NCBI RefSeq assembly: GCF_002770725.1
Contig: NZ_NQVN01000006.1
Location: forward strand, 124,001-188,000
DNA from: Pleomorphomonas carboxyditropha
GTDB taxonomy: Bacteria; Pseudomonadota; Alphaproteobacteria; Rhizobiales; Pleomorphomonadaceae
DNA length: 64,000 nt
Direction of reading: 5' to 3'
The notes beneath the pieces were generated by a model. The model was not told the DNA's origin. It ran no database searches and worked only from the letters and a program-made list of their open reading frames with translations. Of the stretch, positions 8,749-20,495 are shown piece by piece. The first letter of the stretch is position 1, and every line of letters begins with the position of its first letter. A program made the translations under genes and the position numbers.

Positions 8749-9175
8749 CACCCGTCCACGCCCCCGTCGGATTCGCCGACAAAAGAGTCGCATCGACACG
8801 CTCGCCGAATGCTGCCTACCGGTCGATCCGTCCACTATCGACAGTCACACCTGAATGATCCACCGAGTCGTGACTGATCGAACACAATGATTTGAGCCGC
8901 CATTAAGGCGTCTCTTCTGCAACAGTCATGCCGGATCATGCCGAAGCAGTTTTTTTCATGCTGTATACTCATATGGTTAGGCTCACAAGTGCGGCTCTCT
9001 ACCGGTTCCGGAGGGCAAAAGGGCCAAGGCGGATTCCACGAGGACCGATGCAAGAAAGCCGCACTTTCGCACATTTTCGGCCGGTGCGGGCGATCTGTCC
9101 ACCCTATGGCCGCCCTTCATCTTCCGTCACACCGGCCGCTTGACGGCCGAGACGCAGCGGTGCGACAAGGCAAGC
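8749..9175. promoter_or_regulatory. Divergent intergenic region, LysM gene / LOG gene
   Basis: 427 bp without a gene between two divergent starts. It holds an AT-rich patch with a TATACT box at about 8963-8968, following a run of seven T; this could be the -10 box of a plus-strand promoter for the LOG gene, but no good -35 is visible. CAGTCAC (8842-8848) and GTGACTG (8870-8876) form a 7-bp inverted repeat 21 bp apart, which may lie in the LysM promoter. Confidence 0.35.
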
Positions 9176-9775
9176 ATGACCAAAATCAACAGCATCTGTG
9201 TTTTCTGCGGCTCGGCCAGCGGCCGCAATCCCGCCTATGTGGCCGCCGCCGAGCGGCTCGGCGCCGACATGGCCGGCCATGGCATCCGCCTGGTCTACGG
9301 CGGCGGCAACGTCGGGCTGATGGGCACCACCGCCCGCGCCGTGATGGCGGCCGGCGGCAAGGTGACCGGCATCATTCCGGAGTTCCTGATGAACCGGGAA
9401 CGCATGCTCGACGGCGTCGACGACCTGCATATCGTGCCGGACATGCATACGCGCAAGCGCATGATGTTCGAGGCGGCCGATGCCTTCGTGACCCTGCCGG
9501 GCGGCATCGGCACGCTGGAGGAAGTGGTCGAGCAGATGACCTGGGCGCAGCTCGGCCGGCACAAGAAGCCGATCGTGCTGGCCGATATCGAGGGTTTCTG
9601 GCAGCCGCTCGTCGAGGTAATCCACCACATGAATCGCGAATCTTTCATCCGCGACGGCTTCGAGGTGCGCTATCACGTGGCCCGCACGGCGGCCGACATT
9701 CTGCCGACCGTGCTCTCCTCGGCGGGCGACAACGGCGAAATCGCCGGGGATGCCGAAACCATCGCCAAGATGTAA
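9176..9775 (+). CDS. LOG family protein (TIGR00730), cytokinin riboside 5'-monophosphate phosphoribohydrolase-like
   Basis: A 199-residue Rossmann-fold protein. It has the family motif PGGIGTLEEVVEQMTW with the upstream YGGGNVGLMG loop (about residues 40-50). Family members hydrolyse nucleoside 5'-monophosphates to free base and ribose 5-phosphate; many bacterial copies are annotated as lysine decarboxylases in error. The start MTKINSICVFCGSASG at 9176 is preferred to an upstream in-frame ATG at 9140 because the family begins there. It converges on cimA with only 4 bp between stops. Confidence 0.93.
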   Translation: MTKINSICVFCGSASGRNPAYVAAAERLGADMAGHGIRLVYGGGNVGLMGTTARAVMAAGGKVTGIIPEFLMNRERMLDGVDDLHIVPDMHTRKRMMFEAADAFVTLPGGIGTLEEVVEQMTWAQLGRHKKPIVLADIEGFWQPLVEVIHHMNRESFIRDGFEVRYHVARTAADILPTVLSSAGDNGEIAGDAETIAKM

Positions 9776-9779
9776 GGCC

Positions 9780-11384
<1,605 letters not shown>

Positions 11385-11408
11385 GGTTGCGAACTCGATT
11401 TGAAACGT

Positions 11409-11429
11409 GGCGGGCGAAGGGAGCCCGCC
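11409..11429 (-). terminator. Hairpin between pip and cimA
   Basis: A perfect 7-bp GC stem (GGCGGGC/GCCCGCC) with a 7-nt loop lies downstream of the pip stop (11473) and 25 bp before the cimA start. On the minus strand it is followed by ACGTTTC, so the U-tract is poor. It could be a weak terminator or an mRNA-stabilising hairpin. Confidence 0.5.
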
Positions 11430-11472
11430 TCCTAGATGTTTTGCCGTATTCAGTCCTCGATCTATCAGTCCC

Positions 11473-12426
<954 letters not shown>

Positions 12427-12906
12427 TCAGGCTTTCGGCAATGGCCACACGGAGGTGTCGTGGTCGGGATGCTGGTTGGAAATCATGTCGTTCATGAATT
12501 CGTCGCCCTCGAAGCCTTCGTCGGTGCGGACGCGTTTCAGGGACGGCAAACCGGCGGTGAACGGCAATTCGGCCTCGACGCCGTATTGGACGGTCGGCGG
12601 CAGGGCCGAGGGATCGTCGAAGGCACCGGCGGCAATCGACGGTTCGTAACCGTCGGCCTCGTAGGTGAGCGGCGTACCGCAGTCGGCGCAGAAGGCGCGC
12701 GAGACGTGGTTGGACGAGCGGTAGGACTTGCGGCTGCCGCGCGTCCAGTCGACGCCGCCCTTCTCGAAGGCGACGAAGGGCGCAAAATAGTTGCCGACGG
12801 CCTTCTGGCACATGCGGCAATGGCAGATCGATACGGAAGACACCTTGCCGCTGTCGCAGGCAAAGCGGATGGCGCCGCATTGGCAGCCGCCGGTCAGCAT
12901 GGTCAT
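12427..12906 (-). CDS. GFA family zinc-binding protein
   Basis: A 159-residue protein of the glutathione-dependent formaldehyde-activating (GFA/CENP-V) fold. Zinc-binding cysteines are visible in order: GGCQCGAIRF (residues 6-15), CHCRMCQKAVG (about 31-41) and FCADCGTPL (about 77-85). Most such proteins have no proven substrate, and the formaldehyde-activating label should not be taken literally. Start: tandem ATGs at 12906 and 12900 are possible. It sits between cysS (26 bp upstream) and pip (3 bp downstream) on one strand. Confidence 0.92.
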   Translation of the reverse strand: MTMLTGGCQCGAIRFACDSGKVSSVSICHCRMCQKAVGNYFAPFVAFEKGGVDWTRGSRKSYRSSNHVSRAFCADCGTPLTYEADGYEPSIAAGAFDDPSALPPTVQYGVEAELPFTAGLPSLKRVRTDEGFEGDEFMNDMISNQHPDHDTSVWPLPKA

Positions 12907-12932
12907 GGCATGTCCTCCCGCACTTGGCGCGT

Positions 12933-14318
12933 CTAGCGTTTCACGTCCCAGGTGGTCTCGATCTCGCCGGTGTCCTTGTTCTTGCCGTCCTTCAGCTCGA
13001 TGCCCATGGCGGCGAGCTCGTCGCGGATGCGGTCGCTCTCGGCGAAGTTCCTCGCCTTGCGCGCTTCGAGGCGGGCGGCGATCAGCGCCTTCACCCTGGC
13101 CTCGTCGATATCGGCGGCCGGCCGGCGCGCCGCCCAGGCGGCGGCGCTGTCGTGGAAGAAGCCGAGAAGGCGCAGCGATGCCGACAGCGTCGCCGGATCG
13201 TGCTTGACGGCGTGCAGCTCGGCGATCGCCTTGGCCGTGTTGAGGTCGTCGCTGAGCGCCTCGATCAGCCCGTCGGACGGGCGGCCGGGCGCCACGTCGG
13301 CGGCAACCGCGTACCAGTCGTCGAGCGTCTTCCATCCCTCCTCGAGGCCGCGAACCGTGAAGTCGATCGGCTGGCGGTAGTGCGTCTTCAGCATGTTGAA
13401 GCGCAGCACCTCGCCGGGCCAGTCGTCCAGCAGCTCGCGGATGGTGAAGAAGTTGCCGAGCGATTTCGACATCTTCTCGCCTTCGACCTGAAGAAAACCG
13501 TTGTGCATGAAGACGTTGGCCATGACGTCCTTATGGAAGGCGCAGCGCGACTGGGCGACCTCGTTCTCGTGGTGGGGAAAGACGAGATCGACGCCGCCGC
13601 CATGGATGTCGAAGGTCTCGCCGAGGTGCTTCCAGCTCATGGCCGAGCACTCGATGTGCCAGCCGGGCCGCCCCCTGCCCCACGGGCTCCGCCAGCCGGG
13701 CTCGTCGTCGGCGGACGGCTTCCACAGGACGAAGTCCATCGGGTCGCGCTTGTAGGGCGCCACCTCGACGCGGGCACCGGCCATCATGTCGTCGAGCGAC
13801 CGGCGGGCGAGCTTGCCGTAGTCAGGCATGGCCGGCACATGGAACAGGGCGTGCCCCTCGGCGACATAGGCGAAGCCGCCGGCGATCAGCCGCTCGATGA
13901 TGGCGATCATCTCGGCGATATGCTCGGTGGCACGCGGCGTCACCGTCGGCCTGAGGCAGCCGAGCGCGGTGACGTCCTGCTCGAACTGGGCGTAGGTCTT
14001 CTCGGTCAGGCCGCGGATCGCCTCGACCGGCGGCACGCCGGGATAGTCGCGGGCGGCGCGGGCGTTGATCTTGTCGTCGACGTCGGTGATGTTGCGCACG
14101 TAGGTGACGTGGCGCTCGCCGTAGAGATGGCGCAACAGGCGGAACAGCACGTCGAAGACGATGACCGGCCGGGCATTGCCGATATGGGCGAAATCGTAGA
14201 CCGTGGGGCCGCAGACGTACATGCGCACGTTGCCGGCGTCGATCGGAACGAAATCGTCCTTGCCACGCGTCAGCGTGTTGTAGAGCCTGAGTACCAAAAG
14301 CCCGTCTCCCCTCGCCAT
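12933..14318 (-). CDS. cysS: Cysteinyl-tRNA synthetase
   Basis: Charges tRNA-Cys. The 461-residue protein has the class I HIGH-type motif ([19 protein letters not shown], near residue 33), zinc ligands (the motif Cys, [10 protein letters not shown] and [11 protein letters not shown]) and the KMSKS loop ([15 protein letters not shown]). The length equals that of the E. coli enzyme. ATG at 14318 is chosen over a TTG at 14327. It is the first gene of a minus-strand run with the GFA gene and pip. Confidence 0.97.
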   Translation of the reverse strand: MARGDGLLVLRLYNTLTRGKDDFVPIDAGNVRMYVCGPTVYDFAHIGNARPVIVFDVLFRLLRHLYGERHVTYVRNITDVDDKINARAARDYPGVPPVEAIRGLTEKTYAQFEQDVTALGCLRPTVTPRATEHIAEMIAIIERLIAGGFAYVAEGHALFHVPAMPDYGKLARRSLDDMMAGARVEVAPYKRDPMDFVLWKPSADDEPGWRSPWGRGRPGWHIECSAMSWKHLGETFDIHGGGVDLVFPHHENEVAQSRCAFHKDVMANVFMHNGFLQVEGEKMSKSLGNFFTIRELLDDWPGEVLRFNMLKTHYRQPIDFTVRGLEEGWKTLDDWYAVAADVAPGRPSDGLIEALSDDLNTAKAIAELHAVKHDPATLSASLRLLGFFHDSAAAWAARRPAADIDEARVKALIAARLEARKARNFAESDRIRDELAAMGIELKDGKNKDTGEIETTWDVKR

Positions 14319-14604
14319 GGAACGCAAGACACATTACCGCCGGGCCGGTCGGGGGAACCCATCATCCGTTCTGGTCTTCGGAAAGATCGTGACGGGGACG
14401 TCCGCGGCCGGCGTAAAGCTCAGCCACAAATAATGCTGGCGGTAATGGTGATGCGCGCGTCCCGGAACATGGCCGCCGATATGCCGTCAAATGCCCGGCA
14501 CCGTCAAGGGAAGCAATGAAAATTCGAGCGATCCTGCATTGACGCGGGCGGCGGATCAGGTCGAGAGTACCACCTTGGCGTGCCTGTCACGCGTGAAACC
14601 CGCC

Positions 14605-15216
14605 ATGGCCCGCCTCAACAAGAAAATCCTCTGCTTCGTCGACGAATACGGCACCGCTGGCGAACCCGGCTTCGCGCTCGGCTGCGTCATCGTCTGGGCG
14701 CGGGAATGCGGACGACTGGACAAGACGTTCAGCGATCTGCTGCCGGCGAGCGTCAACGAAGTACATGCCGCCGACTGGGAGAAGGAGGTCGTTCAGGGGG
14801 TATTGGGGCGGCTGAAACAGGCTACCCTGTCGCAAAACATGATCCTGCTCAACAAGCCCTACAGCCTGAAGACCGGCAGCCGACCGGAAATCTATGCAAA
14901 TGCCTTGGTCGAAACCGTAAAATTCGCCATCAAGCGCTTCAGGGCCGCCAATCGCGGCGGGCGTTTTATTGGCAATGTCGAGGTCATCGTCGATGCCTGC
15001 GAGCAAAATACGGACCTGCGCTTTTTGCGAACCATCGAAAAAGCCCGACTGGAAGACGGCCTGTTCAAAGCCGTCATTCGCGTCGTGACGTTGGATTCGG
15101 CGGCATCGAGAGTCCTCCAGCTTGCCGATCTAGTCGCTCATGCGCGAAGCTGGATCGTCAACGGAGAGGAAAATGCCAAGGGATTGCGGGATACCTATGG
15201 GATCGAAGTATCCTGA
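14605..15216 (+). CDS. DUF3800 domain-containing protein
   Basis: A 203-residue protein opening with the family hallmark, a short beta strand and acidic motif (KKILCFVDEYGTAGEPGFA, residues 5-23), and closing with a second acidic block (VEVIVDACEQNTD) and LQLADLVAHA. DUF3800 proteins have an RNase H-like appearance and turn up in defence islands and mobile regions, but also alone; no function is proven. It stands alone between cysS and creA, reads against its neighbours and looks slightly lower in GC. The frame is open upstream to 14491; ATG at 14605 fits the family. A terminator follows directly. Confidence 0.82.
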   Translation: MARLNKKILCFVDEYGTAGEPGFALGCVIVWARECGRLDKTFSDLLPASVNEVHAADWEKEVVQGVLGRLKQATLSQNMILLNKPYSLKTGSRPEIYANALVETVKFAIKRFRAANRGGRFIGNVEVIVDACEQNTDLRFLRTIEKARLEDGLFKAVIRVVTLDSAASRVLQLADLVAHARSWIVNGEENAKGLRDTYGIEVS

Positions 15217-15221
15217 AAGAG

Positions 15222-15249
15222 AAAAGCCGCCCCCGGGAGAGCGGCTTTT
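15222..15249 (+). terminator. Rho-independent terminator after the DUF3800 gene
   Basis: AAAAGCCGC (15222-15230) pairs perfectly with GCGGCTTTT (15241-15249) around a 10-nt loop, 5 bp after the stop. It has T on the right and A on the left, so it can work in both directions. It would not serve creA, which ends at 15373 on the other strand, unless that gene has a long 3' tail. Confidence 0.85.
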
Positions 15250-15372
15250 AATGTGGCTGGCAACCGGTCCCTTTTGAGGGGGATCCGGGTCACCACTGCT
15301 CCTGCCCGCCACGCGGACTGACAGGTCACAACGCCAATATAGGGCAAAGTCGCGATTTTCGCAACTTCCGGC

Positions 15373-15894
15373 TCACTCCAGCCAGTCGCTGCACTTCGGC
15401 GCCGGAGCATCGCCCCAGGGCATGATGGGTACGCTCGACGTGGAATTCTTCGGGCTGCCTTCGATCAGCTTGTCGGAATAGACGAGATAGACGAGCACGT
15501 TGCGCTTGGCGTCGCAGCCGCGGACGATCTGCATCTTCTTGAAGAACAGCGATCGGCGCTGCTTGTACATGTCGTCTCCCTGCTCGAACTTCTCCTTGAA
15601 GCTGACCGGGCCGACCTGACGGCAGGCGAGCGAGATGTCGGAGGTCTCCTCGGCGACGCCGAACATGCCCTTGACGCCGCCTTTCTCCGGCAGCGTGAAA
15701 TGGCAGGCAACGCCGTCCACCACGGGATCGTCGAGCGCGTAGACGGCCAGCTTGTGATCGGGCGTCAGGAAGTGCCAGACCGTCGATCGCTTGAAAATCA
15801 GCTCGGGATCGTCGGACGCCGAGGCAAGCGAGGGAACGAGAACGGCGAGACTCAAGGCCACAAGGCCGATAAGCGACTTGGCGACATCACGCAT
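15373..15894 (-). CDS. creA: CreA family periplasmic protein
   Basis: A 173-residue protein with a signal peptide (MRDVAKSLIGLVALSLAVLV, cleavage probably after SLASA) and a CreA domain. The family signatures are KRSTVWHFLTPDHKLAVYAL, DPVVDGVACHFTLPEKGG and the C-terminal end NSTSSVPIMPW. Conserved cysteines suggest a folded periplasmic domain. E. coli CreA has no settled function. An in-frame ATG at 15906 would add four residues. The next gene upstream, an SGNH hydrolase, is 88 bp away on the same strand. Confidence 0.92.
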   Translation of the reverse strand: MRDVAKSLIGLVALSLAVLVPSLASASDDPELIFKRSTVWHFLTPDHKLAVYALDDPVVDGVACHFTLPEKGGVKGMFGVAEETSDISLACRQVGPVSFKEKFEQGDDMYKQRRSLFFKKMQIVRGCDAKRNVLVYLVYSDKLIEGSPKNSTSSVPIMPWGDAPAPKCSDWLE

Positions 15895-15982
15895 TTTGGG
15901 AGGCATCCCGGCTTTCGGCGGGCCGGACCGATCCCGACCGCCATGCCGGACATATAGGCGCCGATCGCGGCCGGCCAAGGCC

Positions 15983-16753
15983 TCACCGGAAGACGCCTTC
16001 ACCGAGCGCGCCGGCCACCGCGCCCTGGAGTATGCGGCCGAGACCGGCATATCCCGCCGTCGAGAAATGAAGATTGTCGTCGGCATAGTTGCCGCAGAAC
16101 GCGCGCGTCGCCGCGGTGCCCTCGGCCGATAGCGGTTTGCGATACTGGCCGCAGGTGAAGGCGTCGTCGTCGATCGCCACGGCATGCACCCGGTCGAAGC
16201 GATGGCCGAGCGCGGCCACGGCTTGGTTCACTTCCAGCCGGCGGTCATCGAGGCTATGGAAGTCGGTGCCGCGCGGCGGAATGGTCAGCACGAGCACCGG
16301 CGTTTCCGGCCAAAGAAGGCGCAGTCGTTCGACGATCGTTTCTATGCCGGTCGCCACGGCGCAAGCCGGCGTGCCGGCGGCGAGATCGTTGGTGCCGATC
16401 AGCAGCACGGCCGCCAGCGGCCGGAGATGCGAGAGATCGGTGTTCTCTAACCGCCAGAGCACATTCGGCACCCGGTCTCCGCCGACGGCGAAGTCGTAGA
16501 TGGCGGTCGAGGGGAAGGTGACCGGCAGATCGGTGCGCCAGCCGGCGAACAGCGAATCGCCGAGCAGCACGACGTCGGCCCGCTCGGGGCGAGCCGCCTG
16601 CACTTTCAGCGTTTCCTTGAGGCTCGCGTAAAGGAGCGTCCGCTGCGGCGTCAGCGTGAGGTCGACGGCGAGCGGATCGCAGGCGGGCGCCGCCCGAGCG
16701 CCAGTCAGCGCCAGAAGGCAGAGAACAACGGCCAGCCCGAACCATTGTCGCAT
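15983..16753 (-). CDS. Secreted SGNH/GDSL-type hydrolase
   Basis: A 256-residue exported esterase-like protein. A signal peptide (MRQWFGLAVVLCLLALTGAR) precedes the SGNH blocks: block I VVLLGDSLFAGW (Ser about 66), block II Gly in GGDRVPNVLWRL, block III LLIGTNDL (Asn) and block V YADDNLHFSTAGY (catalytic Asp and His). Family enzymes cleave acyl or acetyl esters; the substrate here is not evident. The start at 16753 has a strong GGAGGGG Shine-Dalgarno sequence. It lies 34 bp downstream of gltX on the same strand. Confidence 0.9.
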   Translation of the reverse strand: MRQWFGLAVVLCLLALTGARAAPACDPLAVDLTLTPQRTLLYASLKETLKVQAARPERADVVLLGDSLFAGWRTDLPVTFPSTAIYDFAVGGDRVPNVLWRLENTDLSHLRPLAAVLLIGTNDLAAGTPACAVATGIETIVERLRLLWPETPVLVLTIPPRGTDFHSLDDRRLEVNQAVAALGHRFDRVHAVAIDDDAFTCGQYRKPLSAEGTAATRAFCGNYADDNLHFSTAGYAGLGRILQGAVAGALGEGVFR

Positions 16754-16787
16754 CGTCCCCTCCTCGGCGCGGCAGATCACGCGGCGC

Positions 16788-18164
16788 TCAATGGCCGATT
16801 GCGGCAGAAAGGCGCGTCCTCACCGCCTCGGCGCCGATCAGCGGCAGAAGCGGCGCCAGTTCCGGCCCGTGATCGAGGCCAGTCAGCGCCTTGCGCAGCG
16901 GCAGGAACAGATCGCGCCCCTTGCGGCCGGTCTTCGCCTTCAATGCCGAAGTCCATTCGCGGAAGCTGTCGTCGGTCCACGGCTCGGGCGGCAGGGCGTC
17001 GCGCGCCGCCTCCAGGAAGTCGCGGTCGGCTTCCTCGACCAGCGGCGTCACCGGACCGGTGATCAGCTTCCACCAGTCGGCCGCATCGGCAAGGCGCATG
17101 CAGTTGCCCTTCACCGCCTGCCAGAAGGCCGGGTGGGCAGGGATGCCGAGAGCGGTCAGCCGCTTCTGGACGGTGGAAAAATCGAAGCCGTGAACGATGC
17201 GGGCGTTCAACGCCCTGAGCTCGTTCGGGTCGAACTTGGCGGACGAGCGGGAAACGGCGGCGAGGTCGAAGTCGGCGGCAAGCTCGGCCAGCGACCCGAC
17301 CTTTTCGACGGCGTGCGAAGTCCCGACGTTGACGGCGAGCGAAGCCACCGCCTCCGGCTCGTAGCCTTCGGCGCGCAGGCTGCGCAGCGACAGCGACCCC
17401 GTCCGTTTGGAGAAGCCCTCGCCGCTGGCGTCGGTCAGAAGGTTATGGTGGGCGAAAATCGGGATAGCGCCGCCCAGCGCCTCGAACAAGGAGATCTGGA
17501 CGCCGGTGTTGGTGATGTGGTCGCTGCCCCGGATGATATGGGTGACGGCCGTGTCGATGTCGTCGACCACCGACGTCAGCGTGTAGAGACAGGTGCCGTC
17601 GGCCCGGATCAGCACCGGATCGGACAGCGAGGCGAGATCGACCGTCTCCTCGCCGCGGCAGAGATCCTGCCAATGCACGAGGTGGCGGCTCGGCGTCAAC
17701 GGGTCGCCGTCGAAATTGGGCAGCAGGAAGCGCCAGTGCGGCCGACGCCCTTCCGCCTCGAGGCGGGCGCGATCGGCGTCGGTCAGCTTCAGGGCGGCCC
17801 GATCGTAGACCGGCGGCAGGCGGCGGGCCAGCCGGCGCTTGCGGGCGTATTCCAGCTCCTCGGCCGTCTCGTAGCAGGGATAGAGCAGCCCCTTGGCAAC
17901 GAGATCGGCCTTGGCGGCTTCATAGCGGTCGAGGCGATCGGACTGGCGGAAGGAAGCGTGTGGCCGGATGCCCAGCCAGGAGAGATCGGCGACGATGTTG
18001 GCCGCGTATTCCTCGGTCGAGCGGGCACGGTCGGTGTCGTCGAAACGCAGGATGAACCGGCCGCCGGTCTTCAGTGCGAACAGCCAGTTGAACAGGGCCG
18101 GACGGGCGTTGCCGATATGGATATTGCCGGTTGGAGACGGGGCGAAGCGGACGACGGTGTTCAT
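16788..18164 (-). CDS. gltX: Glutamyl-tRNA synthetase
   Basis: Charges tRNA with glutamate. The 458-residue class I enzyme begins [20 protein letters not shown] (HIGH motif) and carries the second motif as [11 protein letters not shown] rather than KMSKR. The glutamate-binding block [11 protein letters not shown] is present. Alphaproteobacteria usually have two GltX copies, one acting mainly on tRNA-Gln in the transamidation route; which one this is cannot be told without comparing both. It is followed on the same strand by the SGNH hydrolase gene. Confidence 0.95.
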   Translation of the reverse strand: MNTVVRFAPSPTGNIHIGNARPALFNWLFALKTGGRFILRFDDTDRARSTEEYAANIVADLSWLGIRPHASFRQSDRLDRYEAAKADLVAKGLLYPCYETAEELEYARKRRLARRLPPVYDRAALKLTDADRARLEAEGRRPHWRFLLPNFDGDPLTPSRHLVHWQDLCRGEETVDLASLSDPVLIRADGTCLYTLTSVVDDIDTAVTHIIRGSDHITNTGVQISLFEALGGAIPIFAHHNLLTDASGEGFSKRTGSLSLRSLRAEGYEPEAVASLAVNVGTSHAVEKVGSLAELAADFDLAAVSRSSAKFDPNELRALNARIVHGFDFSTVQKRLTALGIPAHPAFWQAVKGNCMRLADAADWWKLITGPVTPLVEEADRDFLEAARDALPPEPWTDDSFREWTSALKAKTGRKGRDLFLPLRKALTGLDHGPELAPLLPLIGAEAVRTRLSAAIGH

Positions 18165-18248
18165 GATCGTGGTTCTAGCCGAGACCGGACGCGAATGTCA
18201 GAGGGCTTTTCGCGAAGATAACAGATGCGAAGCGCAATCGCTGCCGCT

Positions 18249-18701
18249 TCATGCCTTGCGCACCCACCGTCCTCCTCCCTCCTGCTGCCAGTAGGTGACC
18301 TCGAGGCCGCGCCCCTTCAGCGTCTTCCAGGCGGCGCGGGCCTCGGCGAGCGCCGCCTCGTCGGTGCCGTCGAAGATCAGCACCAGACGCTCGTAGCGTT
18401 CGGCGTCGTCCGGCAGCGGCGCCCGGTCGACGAGAAAACGGACGGTGGCGCGGTTGGGCGCCTCCGGACCGGCCGTGAGATAGACCGGCTGCAAGGCGGC
18501 GTGGCCGTCGGCCGCGGTGCCGTGCGGCAGGAAGGCGGCGTCGTCGAAGGTCCAGAGATGGCCGTCGAGGGCGGCGAGCCGCTCCGGCGTTCCCGCCTCC
18601 ACCACCACGCGCCAGCCGCGCTCGACCGACTTCTGCAGGAGCAGCGGCAGAACCCGTTCGAGCGGCTGGCCGTCGAGGTGATAAAAGAGGGCTTCGGTCA
18701 T
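18249..18701 (-). CDS. holC: DNA polymerase III chi subunit
   Basis: A 150-residue HolC protein. It starts MTEALFYHLDGQPLERVLPL, followed by the family's QKSVERGWRVVVEAG, the LWTFDDAAFLPHG block and RLVLIFDGTDE. In E. coli chi links the clamp loader to SSB. The gene lies between pepA (61 bp upstream) and gltX on the minus strand; the pepA-holC pairing is common in proteobacteria and supports the call. Confidence 0.94.
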   Translation of the reverse strand: MTEALFYHLDGQPLERVLPLLLQKSVERGWRVVVEAGTPERLAALDGHLWTFDDAAFLPHGTAADGHAALQPVYLTAGPEAPNRATVRFLVDRAPLPDDAERYERLVLIFDGTDEAALAEARAAWKTLKGRGLEVTYWQQEGGGRWVRKA

Positions 18702-18762
18702 CGGTCGGTTCGCCCGTCAGCGGTGATGGCCGGCGCCCGCAGGCGCCGACCATATCGCGTCC

Positions 18763-20256
18763 TCAGCTCTCGAAGCGGTTGCGCACCAGGCGGTCGAGCA
18801 GGCGCACGCCGAAGCCCGAGGCCCAGGCCTTGTTGATGTCGGTCTCGGGGCTCGACATGGCCGTGCCGGCGATGTCGAGATGCGCCCACGGCGTCTCGCC
18901 GACAAAGCGCTTCAGGAACTGCGCCGCGGTGATCGAGCCGGCGTTGCGGCCGCCGGAGTTCTTCATGTCGGCGAAGCGGCTGTCGATCAGCTTGTCGTAT
19001 TCCGGGCCCATCGGCATGCGCCACAGGCGTTCGCCGGTGTCCTCGCCCGCCTTGGCGAGATCGCCGGCAAGCTGATCGTCGTTGGAGAACAGGCCGGCCA
19101 TCTGCGCGCCGAGCGACACCACGATGGCGCCGGTCAGCGTGGCGAGGTTGACCATGAAGGCCGGCTTGAAGCGATCGGCCGCGTAGGTCAGCACGTCGGC
19201 GAGAACGAGACGGCCCTCGGCGTCGGTGTTGACCACCTCGATGGTCTGGCCGGACAGCGAGGTCAGGATGTCGCCGGGGCGGTAGGAGCCGCCGTCGGGC
19301 ATGTTCTCGACGATGCCGAGCAGGCCGACGGCGTTGACCTTGGCCTTGCGGCCGGCCAGCGCCCGGAACAGGCCGGTGACGGCGGCGGCGCCGCCCATGT
19401 CGGCCTTCATGTCCTCCATGCCGGCGCCCGGCTTGATGGAGATGCCGCCCGAATCGAAGACGACGCCCTTGCCGATGAACACGGCGGGACGGTCGCCGTC
19501 CTTGCCGCCGTTCCACTTCAGGACGACGACGCGCGGCGGCCGGGCCGACCCCTGGGCCACCGCGAGCAGCGCGCCCATGCCGATCTTGCGGAGGTCCTTC
19601 TCGCCGAGCACCTCCACCTCGACGCCGAGCTTTTTCAGCTTCTCGGCTTCGGCGGCGAATTCCTGCGGCCCGAGCGCGTTGGGCGCCTCGTGGACGAGAT
19701 CGCGGGCAAGCACCACGCCCTCGGCCACCGGCTCGACCTCGGCCCAGGCCTTCCTGAGCTTGCCGGCGTGCTCGGCCACGATGGTGACGGCAACGGAAGC
19801 CGGCGCGTCGTCCTTCTTCACCGTCTTGTACTTGTCGAACTCGTAGGCGCGCAGGCGAAGGCCCAGCAGCACCTCGGCGCCGAGCTCGGGCGTCAGCGGC
19901 CCGCCCGTCGTCTCGAGAATCACGGTCGCCGCCTTGGCCTTGATCTCCTTCAGCTTGCCGTAGACCTGGCCGCCCAGCTTCAGCGCCGCCTTGTCGTCGA
20001 GTTCGGCGGCCGCGCCGACGCCGGCCAGAATCAGCCGGCCGACCGACAGGCCGGCAGGCGCGAGGATATCGAGGAAAGAGCCGGCCTTGCCCGAGAAGCC
20101 GGTGGCCGCCACGGCGCGGTCGAGGCCTTCGCTCAGCCGATCGAGCACGGCGCTCCCCATGGCGCCGGCCTTGTTGTCCGGCCCGACGAGCACAACCAGC
20201 ACCGGGGCGTCGGCCTCGAGCGTCTTGGAAAATGAGAGAGTGGGAGCAGCCGCCAT
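18763..20256 (-). CDS. pepA: Leucyl aminopeptidase (M17)
   Basis: A 497-residue cytosolic aminopeptidase of family M17 with two catalytic metal ions. The C-terminal catalytic domain shows [30 protein letters not shown] and the family signature [12 protein letters not shown]. The N-terminal half (residues 1-170) is the family's regulatory domain. The start MAAAPTLSF at 20256 is preceded by AGGAAG at good spacing; the frame is open upstream but has no better signal. It probably leads a pepA-holC unit. The 239-bp gap to lptF on the other strand should hold both promoters. Confidence 0.96.
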   Translation of the reverse strand: MAAAPTLSFSKTLEADAPVLVVLVGPDNKAGAMGSAVLDRLSEGLDRAVAATGFSGKAGSFLDILAPAGLSVGRLILAGVGAAAELDDKAALKLGGQVYGKLKEIKAKAATVILETTGGPLTPELGAEVLLGLRLRAYEFDKYKTVKKDDAPASVAVTIVAEHAGKLRKAWAEVEPVAEGVVLARDLVHEAPNALGPQEFAAEAEKLKKLGVEVEVLGEKDLRKIGMGALLAVAQGSARPPRVVVLKWNGGKDGDRPAVFIGKGVVFDSGGISIKPGAGMEDMKADMGGAAAVTGLFRALAGRKAKVNAVGLLGIVENMPDGGSYRPGDILTSLSGQTIEVVNTDAEGRLVLADVLTYAADRFKPAFMVNLATLTGAIVVSLGAQMAGLFSNDDQLAGDLAKAGEDTGERLWRMPMGPEYDKLIDSRFADMKNSGGRNAGSITAAQFLKRFVGETPWAHLDIAGTAMSSPETDINKAWASGFGVRLLDRLVRNRFES

Positions 20257-20495
20257 GATTTCTTCCTGATTGCCGGGCACCCCTAAGCGGGCGCGATCCG
20301 GATCTGCCGGCCGAATGTGGCGCTTGAAGACGGAGAGAGCAAGACGGGAGTTGCATTCCGACGCCATCGCCGCCGGCGGGCGTCGGGCAGCTTCCGGAAC
20401 GGCCCGAAAATTTACCCTTTTCGGGAAGGAAGGATTCACTATAGGTCTGCTAGCCTCGGCTTTCCTGCCGTCGGCAGGTTTGACACGGGGTCACG

